Below are positions 43,161-53,820 of a DNA stretch of 64,000 nt, in pieces. Numbering within the stretch: position 1 is the first letter of the stretch; each line of letters begins with the position of its first letter. The notes under the pieces are model-generated. The model saw nothing but the letters and a program-made list of their open reading frames with translations. It ran no database searches and was not told the origin of the DNA. Both the position numbers and the translations under genes were made by a program. Where the stretch lies: NCBI RefSeq assembly GCF_004193775.1, contig NC_041003.1, positions 22,072,790-22,136,789 on the forward strand, read 5' to 3'. This DNA is from Glycine soja. Its lineage: Eukaryota > Streptophyta > Magnoliopsida > Fabales > Fabaceae.

Positions 43161-43960
43161 GGACCAGTCACAGGAATTCTAAATTCCTGATGATGCTTTT
43201 TGATTATTATTATTATGATTATAGTTTCAGTACAGTATTTCTTTTATGTTTATATACACTGCTAGTTTTGTTTATGGGTAGTTGATTTGCTCATTCTAAA
43301 GCATATGGAACAGTTTCACTTGATTTTGATGATTATGCAATGAAACACTTTTATCTTTTTATGAAAATTGGTGTATGATTTGATTTTGAATTGAATGCAT
43401 GATTGTGATTGAGTTTGTGTTTCTTTTCATGAGTTTGAGCAAGGGTGTATTTTAGACAAAGAAAAAACAAGAATGTGAACTTGCAATTAGAATTGTTAGT
43501 CAGTAGACAGATTGATTGAGAAAGAAAAACTTGAACCAAAATCGGTGAGAGTGTGATCTTAAACTGTGAGTGAACGACTAGCTGTGAGTAATAATCTTTG
43601 CATCCATCTCTGAATTTTAGAATGAAATGTATAAATGAGGACATGATGAAGGCCATGATTGTGTATATACAAGCCATTTGACCAAAAAGCTTACCTTGAA
43701 TTATAATTGTATCATTTACACCCTTTGTGAGCTGAATGATTTTATCAATAATTGAACCCTGAACCTAAATGATTATCTCCAGATACCTTGTTTAGATTCT
43801 AGGAGAGCATATGGTTCAAGGAAAATTTACCCCAAATTTGGGGGAGTGGAACTGATTGGGATGCAAAGAAAAAGATAAAGCATCAACACACACAATAAAT
43901 AAGTTGTGTGTTAAACAAAAGAAAGAAAATAAAAAGAGCAATCACACAACAAATAAGTTA
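43161..43960 (+). other. 3' noncoding tail of Athila-lineage copy 3
   Basis: Shares 43490-43590 with copy 1's tail. A purine tract at about 43837-43852 is followed not by an LTR but by A-rich sequence with ACACAC/AATAAGTT repeats (43885-43960). Confidence 0.5.
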
Positions 43961-44190
43961 CTTTCTCTCTCCTGGTTTCCTCCACTCTGGTGCATGTTTT
44001 CTCCGTTCTGGTGCGTTTTCTCCGTTTTGGTGCTTGTGCTGTGCGATTTTTGTCGGTGCTGGTTGTGCTTGTGCTCTGCTTTAGTGTGATATTTATCAAG
44101 TAAGGTATGTAGCTGGTTTGTTTGGTTGATTGTTTATTTTTGGTAGTAGAATGGTGTAAGATTCGACGCAAAAAATTTTCTTCCGAGTAA
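43961..44190 (+). other. Flank upstream of MULE copy 2
   Basis: Three near-repeats of TTTCTCCGTTCTGGTGC-like sequence (43965-44040), then T/G-rich sequence. It may be the untranslated leader or the end region of the MULE; no terminal inverted repeat could be matched with the right side. Confidence 0.35.
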
Positions 44191-44515
44191 GACATTACAA
44201 CTGCGGAAGAAAAAAACTTGTTCCGAGGAGTCTCGCGGAAGACGTCTTCCGTGAGATTCCACGGAAGAAGCAGTCTTCCGCAGTTGACATTACAACTACG
44301 GAAGAAAAAAACTTGTTCCGAGGAGTCTCGCGGAAGACGTCTTCCGTGAGTGTCCACGGAAGAAGCAGTCTTCCGCAGTTGACATTACAACTGCGGAAGA
44401 CAGCTTCTTCCGTGGAGACTCACAGAAGACGTCTTCCACGAGACTCCTCGGAACAAGTTTTTTTCTTCCGCAGTTGTAATGTCAACTGCAGAAGACAGCT
44501 TCTTCCGTGAAGTAA
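44191..44515. repeat. Foldback array: two direct and one inverted 95-bp unit
   Basis: Units 44191-44285 and 44286-44380 are direct copies (start GACATTACAACTGCGGAAG or ACTACGG). Unit 44381-44483 is their reverse complement, and a partial unit follows to 44515. Each unit also has an inner perfect palindrome GGAAGACGTCTTCC and AACTGCGGAAG/CTTCCGCAGTT ends. The whole can fold into a hairpin of about 100 bp. Confidence 0.92.
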
Positions 44516-46154
44516 TTTGTTTTATGATTTTTTTTTAAAGATTATTTTGAATGTTATTTTGGTTAATTCTATTTGTAATTTATGTGAAACATAAAAATAT
44601 ATTTGTTGGTTGAATTGTTGATTTTTTTTGCCTAGGTTGAGGTATTTTTTGGTTAAATGAGCTTTGTAGGCTATAATTTTGGAATTATGTAATTAAAAGT
44701 TGAATTTGGTTATGTATATGTAGATTAAATATTTGTGTGAGGTTGTCAAATGTTGAATTAGTTTGATATTGATAGTTTTAAATTTTTTTGGGTTGCTGTA
44801 TTGTTCAAATTATTTAGTTGAATGTTGAATCAGGTGATAGTTATACTTTGAATTAAGATGGATGAAGATCAATGGGCATATTACAGTGCGATGTCCGAAG
44901 AAGTTGATATGGATTTTCAAAATGAAGAAGAAGATTGTGGTGTGAATGAAGCACATGTTGATTGTTCAGATGCTTTTAATACTTCTCAGGTAATCATGTC
45001 GATCAGTTTTAATTGTCTGGTCTAATGTATGATTTGTGTAAAAATTAATATGTCGTGGTTGTGTCCTAGGTCTTTGAAACCCAAGAAGATGTTTTGAAGT
45101 GGGCTCGAACGGTTGCCCATGAAAATGGTTTTGTTGCAGTAATTATGAGGTCTGATACATATACTGGCAGCAAAGGAAGAACTTCATTTGTCTTAATTGG
45201 GTGTGAAAGGAGCGGTAAGTACAAGGGTAGGAAGAAAGAATTTGTTAGAAAAGACACAGGTACTAGAAAATGTGGTTGTCCATTTAAGATTCGTGGAAAA
45301 CCAGTGCATGGAGGTGAAGGTTGGGCGGTGAAGCTGATATGTGGGATTCACAACCATGAATTGGCGAAGACCTTAGTTGGACATCCATATGCTGGAAGAT
45401 TGACATATGTTGAGAAGAATATCATTGTTGATATGACGAAGTCGAATGTGAAACCAAGAAACATCTTGCTAACGTTGAAGGAGCACAACAGCAGCAGGTG
45501 CACCACAATCAAACAAATCTACAATGCAAGAAGTGTTTACCGTTCTTCAATCAGAGGAGATGACAGTGAAATGAAACACCTAATGAGGCTCCTTGAACGT
45601 GACCAATACATTCATTAGCATAGATTGAAGGATGAAGATGTGGTGCGTGATTTGTTTTGGTGTCACCCAGATGCAGTTAAGTTATGTAACGCATGTCATC
45701 TTGTTTTTTTGATAGACAGTACCTACAAAACAAATAGGTACAGGCTCCCATTGCTTGACATTGTGGGGGTGACACCAACCGGGATGACTTTCTCTGCTGG
45801 GTTTGCATATCTAGAGGGTGAGCGCGTGAACAATCTTGTATGGGCATTGGAACGGTTTCGAGGCCCTTTTTTAAGAAATGATCGCCTTCCTGTTGTTATT
45901 GTCACAGACAGAGACCTAGCCCTGATGAATGTTGTGAAAGTTGTGTTTCCGGAGTGTAAGAATTAGTTGTGCAGGTTTCACATAGACAAGAATGTGAAGG
46001 CAAAGTGTAAATCGCTTGTTGGTCAGAAGAATGCTTGGGACTACGTAATGGATAGCTGGGGTAACCTGGTAGGTTGTCCTTCGGAACAGGAGTTCCCTGA
46101 GTACCTTCAAAGGTTTCAAGTAGCGTGTTCCCCGTGACCAATGTTCACTGACTA

Positions 46155-47741
46155 TGTAACGACCCGCCTCGTCGCTACGGTATCCACACTCTAATATTCG
46201 ATAATTTCAATTTTTATAAAAAGAACTCCCTTAATTTTTGATTATGAAAATAGAAGTGATTTTGTCACAACATAAATTCATCCAACAACAAGCCATTACT
46301 TAAGTGAATATGCATAATTACATAGAAACAATAATTCGGTACATGTCATACACATAACGAAAATTAAATATGTTCATATATATATATATAATTAAAATTC
46401 CAGTTTTACATCTTTAACTCAACAAAATAAAACTTAAAAACCAACTACGGAGGAGTTGATTACAAAACACAACTCTCTCCCAAAATAACGCCAACGTCAT
46501 CATGTCGGCTCGGCGGCTCCTCACCAGAATCTTACTCCCTACACCCTGCCACTGTCATTCTGCTCCCACGAACAAGGTTCGTGATCATCATAGGTATCAA
46601 CCACACGATACAAAGTTGCAAGGGTGAGTTTATTATAAAAGAACCAATACCAATTCCAAATAACCACAATTAGCAAGGAACATAGGAAAACATGATAAGC
46701 ATACACAACAATCATTATTCAACACTCATATCCAACAAATATTCATCATTCACATCCAACAATTACTCATCATCCATCCATGGACCCAATCAAGACTGCA
46801 CAGAATGATGCATGCACCTGACTCAACACTCAGATGCAATGTGGTACGTACCAACAACAACCAAACCTCAGGAAATAGCCTAAGCGTGTCCACACGACAC
46901 TCTCACTTAGGGAACTGTGCTAAGTTTGTCGAGACCACCTGGTTGTGCACGTAACAGCCCCCCTCCCATAGGTGATCAGCCTGGGAGCCCAAAGGTGTTC
47001 CCTACCAGGTGACAGCCCCCTAGTACAAAGTACACTTGGCCACAGTTACTCTATTTCCTGTGTCGTATGAGTTATGATCACGGCCAAAAGTAAGTGCCAA
47101 AGACCATGGACCAATTAAAGCGCCTAAGCATCCCCTTAGAAATGCTTAGATTCTCTAACCATGCTAGTTACCCACGTCTGGGCCATCCGACAAGGTCAGT
47201 GCACTCTACCCCGCATGACATACACTTCATACGACGTATGATCGTGGCCAAAAGCTAGTGCCAAAGACCCTGGAAGGTCAGTGCACAGTGCCCCCCACGA
47301 TCATACACAACATCCAACATATGAACGTGGCCAAAAGCTAGTGCCAAAGACCCTGAAAGGTCAGTGCACAGTGCCCCCCACGAACATACACAACATCCAC
47401 ATGCCAATGCATTTCCAACATCAATCAACAAATCATATTTCCATGTTATTCACAACATAAATATCATCTCATCTCAATGACGTTATCAACAACAACAACA
47501 ACCTCGTTTCATATTCACATATTCATCAATAATAACAATTGATGTTGACATGGTCTTTATTAACAATGTCATCTCAAATCAATATCATCATAATTATCAT
47601 TATCATCACATATCAATTAAAATCTTCAATAGCAACATCAACAACAATTCAAACAAACACAACAGTATCATTTCCACACGCACGGTCTTCAAACAACACA
47701 TTTCAAACAACCAAAACAATATCATTCATCACAATACATAC

Positions 47742-47803
<62 letters not shown>

Positions 47804-49021
47804 CATCCCATTAGTTAAAACGTAATTTTCTTTGAAGAAAAATCAGCATGCAACAGGGACAGGCAGATATCCTCATAGCTAGGTTCCCTGACCCTAACTA
47901 TGGTGTTAAAACGGTAAATTTTATAATAAACTCCCCTCACCTATCGTGAGCTACCCCGCGGATTCCTCGTCGCGTCACTTGAAGATTCCTTTTTGTCCTT
48001 GCTCGTCGATTCCACACAAGCCTCTACCGTGCCAAAACGAAGGAGACTTAGTATGGATTTCAGAAAACAAAGCTAGTAACAGTGCTTTGGGTCAAACACC
48101 CACATCACTACATGAAAGAGCTGAGAGCATTTTGGGTTTTACAAAGGAACGTCATTTGAAAATTCCGACCACGCCAATGTGACTGGGGTTCAGTGTAGGT
48201 TACGAAAATAACATGCATTTCATGAAAGTATAACGTTTACAAAGTCTCTTTCTCTAAGGTTTTTCAAAGGAAGCATAAGACATGCAATGGCGGTTCCAAA
48301 GGCAGAAAAGATGCAAAGACAAGATGAAACTAACAAGAAACAAGCATAGAACCATGGTTACCTCGAAAGAAAACGAAAGGTCATATTAGGATTTTCGTTC
48401 TCTACCGAAACCGCAAGCCAAGTTGGAAATTCTGTTTCGGTTGAAGGGTTCCTCTCGGTGCTGGGTTTTCAATGGAGAACAATGATGGTTTGTGGTGGCT
48501 AATGGTGGATGTGGGTGATGGAGAAAGTACTTGGAACTTTATAAATGGATTTGGAAGAAAGAAAGAAGAAGAAATGGCGTTTTTCCTAAGCTACACAAAA
48601 GCAAAGGCTGAAATGCTTAAATAAGAGATGCTCTCGGGAACGGAAGCTTCTAGCACACTCCCGAAATCTTCTCAAAGATCCCAACGGTCAGATCATGGAA
48701 AATTGTCTTGTGAAGTTGCAGACCAAATTTCGAGAAGATCCAACGGTTAACGAAGTCTGAGAAGTGTGTTTACCGAGGCAGCTCCATGTAGCTTTCTCTA
48801 GAAGCTTCATTAAGAGGCTTCCTCCAGAAGCTTCCTCGTGGCTTCTTTGAGAAGCTTTCTCAAGAGGCTTCTTTGAGAAGTTAGATCCTTATCTATCCAT
48901 ACCCCTCTATTAACTAAATTAACTTCCTTAAAAATAATTACGAATGAAAATAACGCAACAAATAATCAAACATCAAACATAATTACTAATAATATATAGA
49001 TATATATATCAGGGTGTTACA
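46155..49021 (-). mobile_element. 2.9-kb solo LTR (Ty3/gypsy-like) in MULE copy 2
   Basis: 2867 bp with ends TGTAAC…GTTACA and exact flanks GACTA (46150-46154, 49022-49026). The minus strand is judged to be the sense strand because TATTTAAGCATTTCAGCC (about 48612-48629) looks like a TATA and start region. Features: a roughly 83-bp tandem (CGTGGCCAAAAGCTAGTGCC) at about 47240-47400 with a partial unit at 47080, a (CATA)n/(TA)n run at 47737-47800, and AGAAGCTTCCTC-type short repeats at 48795-48885. No primer site, purine tract or coding domain was seen. Family not identified. Confidence 0.85.
47737..47800. repeat. (CATA)n and (TA)n microsatellite
   Basis: CATA repeats pass into about 22 TA units. 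The overlapping small open frames are due to this repeat. Confidence 0.95.
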
Positions 49022-50712
49022 GACTACATATGTGAGACATGGATTGTCCCTCACAAGGAGAAATTTATCTTGGCCTGGACGAATAAGGTGATGCAGCTAG
49101 GCAACACAACAACAAATAGGTATTTAAATGTTTTATTATATTAGTCAAGTTTCTTTTAATGATTGTTTGGAACATTATTGTTATTAATTTGTCTTTTCTG
49201 TTGTGTGTTTTAAATGTAGGGTTGAATCTGCTCATTGGTCTATGAAGAGGATATTACAGAATAGCGTTGGAGACCTTTATAGTGTTTGGGATGCAATGAA
49301 CAACATGATGACGCTGCAGCACACTGAAATTAGAGCATCATTCGAAACAAGTACGCATGTTGTTGGTCATGTTTTTAAGAAAACCTTATACAAGAGGCTT
49401 CTGGGAATGGTGTCAAGGTACGCTTTAAATGAAATTTCGGTTGAGTTTGAGCGCGTACGTTATTTGAAAGACAATGTGTCTTCTTGTGGGTGTGTCTTGA
49501 GAACCACGCTAGGTCTTCCTTGTGCATGCGAGCTACAAAGGTATGATGGTGGCAGCATCCCACTGGATGCAGTCCATATGTACTGGAGGAGACTTAATTT
49601 TTTAGACCAGGGGCTATGTGAGGCCGAAGTGAGCATCAAGGAAGAGATGGATAGAATATATAAAAGATTCGATGAACTTGATGTTTGTGGGAAAGTTACT
49701 TTCAAGAGTAAACTCCAAGAATTCACGTTTCCCGATGAGACCTCTATGTGTCCTCCTCCAACAAAGGTTAAGACGAAAGGTGCCCCGAAAAAGGTAATGA
49801 AAAGAAGCGAAAGATCGACAAAGCGTGATCCATCTTATTGGGAGTATGTTGATGCTTATCATTCGGTTCAAAACAGCAACACCTCAGTCAGACCCAGTGC
49901 ATCATCTTTTGCACCACCGAAGCCAGCAAGGATGATCCCCATGTTGGATCAATTTCCGCCATTTATGCATGGTTTCATTGAGGATGTTGTTGATGTGAAA
50001 GCGGATGGTAATTATGGATATCGATCAGTTTTCGCTTTGTTAGGTATGGGAGAAGAGTGTTGGGCCATGATGCATAATGAATTGATTAAAGAACTTGGCA
50101 AATGGTCGCAAGACTACATAAAGATCTTTGGTGGCACGGAGAGATATGAACAGCTGAGGTTGTCCCTACACATGGATGGGTTATCCAAGGTATGTGTTTT
50201 ATGCTTTTTAAAAATATAAGTAATGTTTACATGACTGACACGTGTATTTGTTATGTGATTTAGGTTAGTATGGACAAATGGATGGATATAACAGATATGG
50301 GATATGTAATTGCGTCAAGATATAATGTAATCCTTGTATCATTGTCACGACAACAGAGCTTCACATTTTTTCCTCTCAGAAGTCGACCACCGGCCAATTC
50401 TGCCGCGCACCGCATAATATGCGTCGGGCATGTGTATGACAGTCATTTTGTTCAGGTCCATTGAAAATTCGTTTACTCAAATAATTTCAATTATTGAATG
50501 TGTTGGTTTGTTTGTTTAACTTATTATTGTAATTTCACTTACAACAGGTTTTTCTGAAAGATCGTTGTCCCTTACCGCCTATGGCGTTGTTGTGGTCAAG
50601 CAATGCGTATCCGGAGGCAAAACAATGGCCAACTGCATATGTAGGTAGAATGCAACAATACTTAAGCCTAATGACAATTAATACAACGCATGTAGACCTA
50701 AGTGGACACTGA

Positions 50713-51084
50713 ACTTGTAATATTTATGTATGTATATGTACATTGGATTTATGTTCATGTAATTAATCAATTGTTCCGTGAACAAGTGTTACTGTGTCAA
50801 ATTGTTATATTTGTGTTGAACTGAATGATAGTTATATGTTTCTAATAAGCCGAAAACCAACTTTTTTTATTTTTGGTGCCTCCGTTTGAGGTGCGATTCG
50901 ATGGAATGGGGCGCTGCTTTTATTTTCTTTGGGTTCCTTGACGTGCAAACATGCCAAATAGCGGCCCTGGACAGTCTCAAGCGGCTCCCACATAATTTTA
51001 AAAAAAGCCCGAACAGGGGTACTTAGGCATGTTTCTAAAAGGCACAAAACCAATTTTTTTTATATATATATATGGTTAAAATAT
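50713..51084. other. Spacer between MULE copy 2 and SINE
   Basis: No gene. AT-rich, with a TA run at 51060-51073 that contains the SINE target sequence. 50840-51050 is less AT-rich and shows no recognisable element. Confidence 0.4.
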
Positions 51085-51253
51085 GAGGGCGAGCCCTGGT
51101 GCAGCGGTAAAGTTGTGCCTTGGTGACTTGTTGGTCATGGGTTCGAATTCGGAAACAGCCTCTTTGCATGTGCAAGGGTAAGGCTGCGTACAACATCCCT
51201 CTCCCATACCTTCGCATAGCGAAGAGCCTCCGGGCAATGGGGTACGAAGTTTT
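51085..51253 (+). mobile_element. AU-type tRNA-derived SINE
   Basis: 169 bp beginning GAGGGCGAGCCCTGGTGCAG and ending GGGGTACGAAGTTTT-like. Pol III A box TGGTGCAGCGG (51098-51108) and B box GGTTCGAATTC (51140-51150) are correctly spaced; the body matches the plant AU SINE family known from grasses and legumes. A perfect 17-bp duplication ATATATGGTTAAAATAT flanks it (51068-51084, 51254-51270). Full length. Confidence 0.93.
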
Positions 51254-51507
51254 ATATATGGTTAAAATATATAATTTCAGAATAGTTATAAATGTTAACA
51301 TTTAAATTACAAATTATTTTATCTTCTTTATTTTATATATTCAAATGCCATTATAAATGTGACTCATGTATGTGGTTTATATTTAAATTTCAAACCATAT
51401 ATTTATAGAGAGAAACAAAAATCATAAATGATGTAAGTAAATGTGTTTTATGACATACATAAACAAATACAAAAATTAATAATTTAAGTACAATAAGAAT
51501 ATAAATC
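51254..51507. other. Spacer between SINE and PMD copy 2
   Basis: AT-rich, no feature seen beyond the SINE duplication at its left end. Confidence 0.4.
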
Positions 51508-53582
51508 CTAATCTATGCGGTGTCTCTGGCACGGCCTAAGACTTCCATCTGTGGTGTCACCTCTAGCTCTCCTCAGACAACGAGTCATGATGTCATGTAA
51601 GTCAGTGCCCTTAGTGACCATCCTGAGGTTGATGACCCGCTCCAAATCCTCAGCAATCGCTCCTAAATCCTGAGCCATCCCCTGACATCCTTCGCAGTGA
51701 ACCTGTCACAGTCAAAATAACAAAGTCAATATCACATTTTAAAAAATTTAAATTATGAAAAACTACAGAAGTTATGTTTACCACTGAATGCGTAGGGAGA
51801 TCGGTCGTGACTGAAACCTCGGGGATGGGTGGCTCGACGAACTCCTCATGATGAGGGGGAGGCGGATGTCTCGACGCAGCAGTCTCCTCGGTCCGCGTGA
51901 CGAATAGGTGCGATATCCGAAAAAACCACTCCATGTAGTCTGCTGCCACCTGTCCAGGAACTACACAAAGCTCCCCTGAAGGCACCAAATGGTCTGGAAA
52001 ATTCAGCCACCGGTCATCTATATCGTCACCCGTCAAAGAATCACAAACCGGCAGCGGAGGGACCGTCTGAAGGTAGCCAAACTGTCGAAGAACCCGCTCA
52101 GGTCGAACGTACACCACAATCTGACCCCACCTGAGCTGGCTGGTGTACGACGATATCAAGTCAAAGGCTCTGACTCACCGGTGCTCACCATAGGGCATCC
52201 AGCACACATCAGTCACACTCAGGGCATCCAAACGTCTCCGATACGGGGCTCCCTTGATCCCCGTCATATGAGCCTTACCTGTAAGCCACCTGCAGGCTCG
52301 TGGGCTCCCCTCATCATAAGCATCATGAACGACGGATGTATGCACTGTAGGAAAGTGCTCGTATATCCAACACTACAAAGACATAGTCAACATCAATACG
52401 AAAAAAGAGATTCAATGCTACTTCAATTTAAATTATCAGTGATAATACGTACCTGGAGAAGTGTAATATAACCGCCCAGCTACCGTGTAGAGGCTTGCGA
52501 CGCGTCATTCAGATGGTCGTACATGTGGACTAATGCAGCCGCCCCCTAGGCGAATCCCCCTGCCTGGGCCAGGTCCCTGAAAGCCTCCAGGTGCACGACA
52601 TGTACATGGGTTGAACTCTTGTTGGCGAAAAGAGTACAACCCACCAAGTGGAGCAGATACGTGCGGGCTGCTACAACCCATCGTCTGGTCTTGCACTGGC
52701 TCTGATACAAGTCTCGAAGCCACCCCAACTGGACATGAGGCCCACCAGCCTGTCGGGTCTCAAATGTAGCCTCCTCATGACTGACCTCAAGAAGCTCCGT
52801 CAGTAGACCAATGGCGTCTGAAGTAATAAGCGACTCGAACGTATGCAGCGCGCCAGTGATGGGAAGGTGTAGGAGTGACGCCACATCATTCAACGTGATC
52901 GTCAACTCGCCTATTGGCAGGTGGAACGTGCTAGTCTCACGATGCCACCTCTTGACGAAGGCGGATATCAGTCCAGGATCAGTGGTGATAACAGAACACC
53001 TGATCAGTGGACTCAATCCGGTGCCAGCAATCAACCCTTCGATCTCAGGCGCTGGTCTCCCAATTTTATCTACTTTTCTACCGTGGGAGACCAACTTCAG
53101 ATCGGGTCGTTCCTAAATTGAATAACAATTTACAATAACGTGTATATAAAAAACAATCCAACTACAAATAATTTTTATGTAATTACTCAACATTAAAAAC
53201 TACGTACCCGTCCACTCCAGATGCTGTGTGCGACATGCTCAGCAAAATCAGTCAAAATCGATGGGTCGCGTGGTCCATCGGGGAAACCCTCATCTGCAGC
53301 AGGTGACCCCAAGCTCCCATCAGTAGCCACTCCCTCTGTCTGAACAGCATCGGTGGCGCCTGTCATCTCTGGGGTGGCATCAGACACATGAGGAACATCC
53401 TCATGCAACTGAGGCACATCCTCAGGTCTCTCTGTCACGTCCTCACGCAGATGAACCTGTTGCCTACGTGATGAAGCAGTAGGTCTGTGACGCAGAGGAA
53501 CATCAGCCTCATGCGTATCCTCACTAATGCCTCTACCTCTACCAACTCCTAACGCACGACCTAAACCTAGTGTTCTAACCAT
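51508..53582 (-). pseudogene. Plant mobile domain (PMD/MAIN-like) gene, copy 2
   Basis: Exons on the minus strand: 53582-53208, 53112-52453, 52372-51782, 51702-51508, with GT/AG borders. Exon 1 begins MVRTLGLGRALGVGRGRG and is acidic and low-complexity (HLREDVTERPEDVPQLHEDV), ending FAEHVAHSIWSGR. Exon 2 is the PMD core: ERPDLKLVSHGRKVDKIGRP, GLSPLIRCSVITTDPGLISAFVKRWHRETSTFHLPIGE, LTITLNDVASLLHLPITGALHTF, VVAARTYLLHLVGCTLFANKS. It has a TAG in place of a Trp codon after GGFA and a second stop near its end. Exon 3 has WIYEHFPT, DVCWMPYGEHR, QLRWGQIVVYVRPERVLRQFGY, SGELCVVPGQVAADYMEWFFRISH. It faces the MULE-OTU gene, as does copy 1. PMD proteins act in gene and transposon silencing in Arabidopsis; the role of carried copies is unknown. 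Confidence 0.85.
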
Positions 53583-53820
53583 GATCTGAAATCATGAAGA
53601 ACATTTATTTTTTTCTATCAAATTAAATATTCAAATAATTGGTAACAAAGCTTTGTCATTACAAATTTGTTCAAACACATGTTTTGTATGTTTCTTACTA
53701 ATTTGGTCAAATTAAGTTTTCAATGTTTCTTGGACACGATGTTCTCATGACATGTGTGACATTCTCATTTTGGATATCTGTGACATTATGCTTCATTATG
53801 AGGGACATGTAGAACCAAGG
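53583..53820. other. Upstream flank of PMD copy 2
   Basis: AT-rich; could hold the PMD promoter. Ends CAAGG at the Ogre LTR. No terminal inverted repeat of the MULE is recognisable. Confidence 0.35.

Larger units (their letters stand above)
38426..43960 (+). mobile_element. Athila-lineage element, copy 3, nested in copy 2, with internal deletion
   Basis: LTR, primer site, the longest gag of the three copies, protease, then a deletion that joins mid-protease to mid-ORF2, and a 3' tail with the purine tract AAATTTGGGGGAGTGG near 43837-43852. The 3' LTR is missing; the right limit near 43960 is uncertain. Confidence 0.75.
44858..50712 (+). pseudogene. MULE transposase-OTU fusion gene, copy 2 (near full length)
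   Basis: Exon 1 44858-44989 (MDEDQWAYYSAM, acidic), exon 2 45070-49119 split by a 2.9-kb LTR, exon 3 49220-50189, exon 4 50264-50455, exon 5 50548-50712; all junctions are GT/AG and in phase. Domains: FAR1/WRKY-GCM1-like zinc region (FVLIGCERSGKYKG, GTRKCGCPFKIRGK, CGIHNHEL), transposase core with LIDSTYKTN (first Asp, 45715), VTDRDLALMN (second Asp), CRFHIDKNVKAKCK, SWIM-type CGCVLRTTLGLPCACEL, then an OTU region DVKADGNYGYRSV in which the catalytic Cys is Tyr, and GHVYDSHFVQ with the His. Stops at 45616, 45964 and 46135. It faces the PMD gene 51508-53582. Once a transposase for a MULE element; now inactive. Confidence 0.88.

Noticed and set aside
47539..47825. Two 91-codon open frames
   Set aside because: They end in Tyr-Ile runs caused by the TA microsatellite and lie inside a noncoding LTR.
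51098..51150. Possible tRNA gene (A and B boxes)
   Set aside because: No cloverleaf or anticodon stem; the boxes belong to the SINE head, and the flanking duplication shows a retroposed element.
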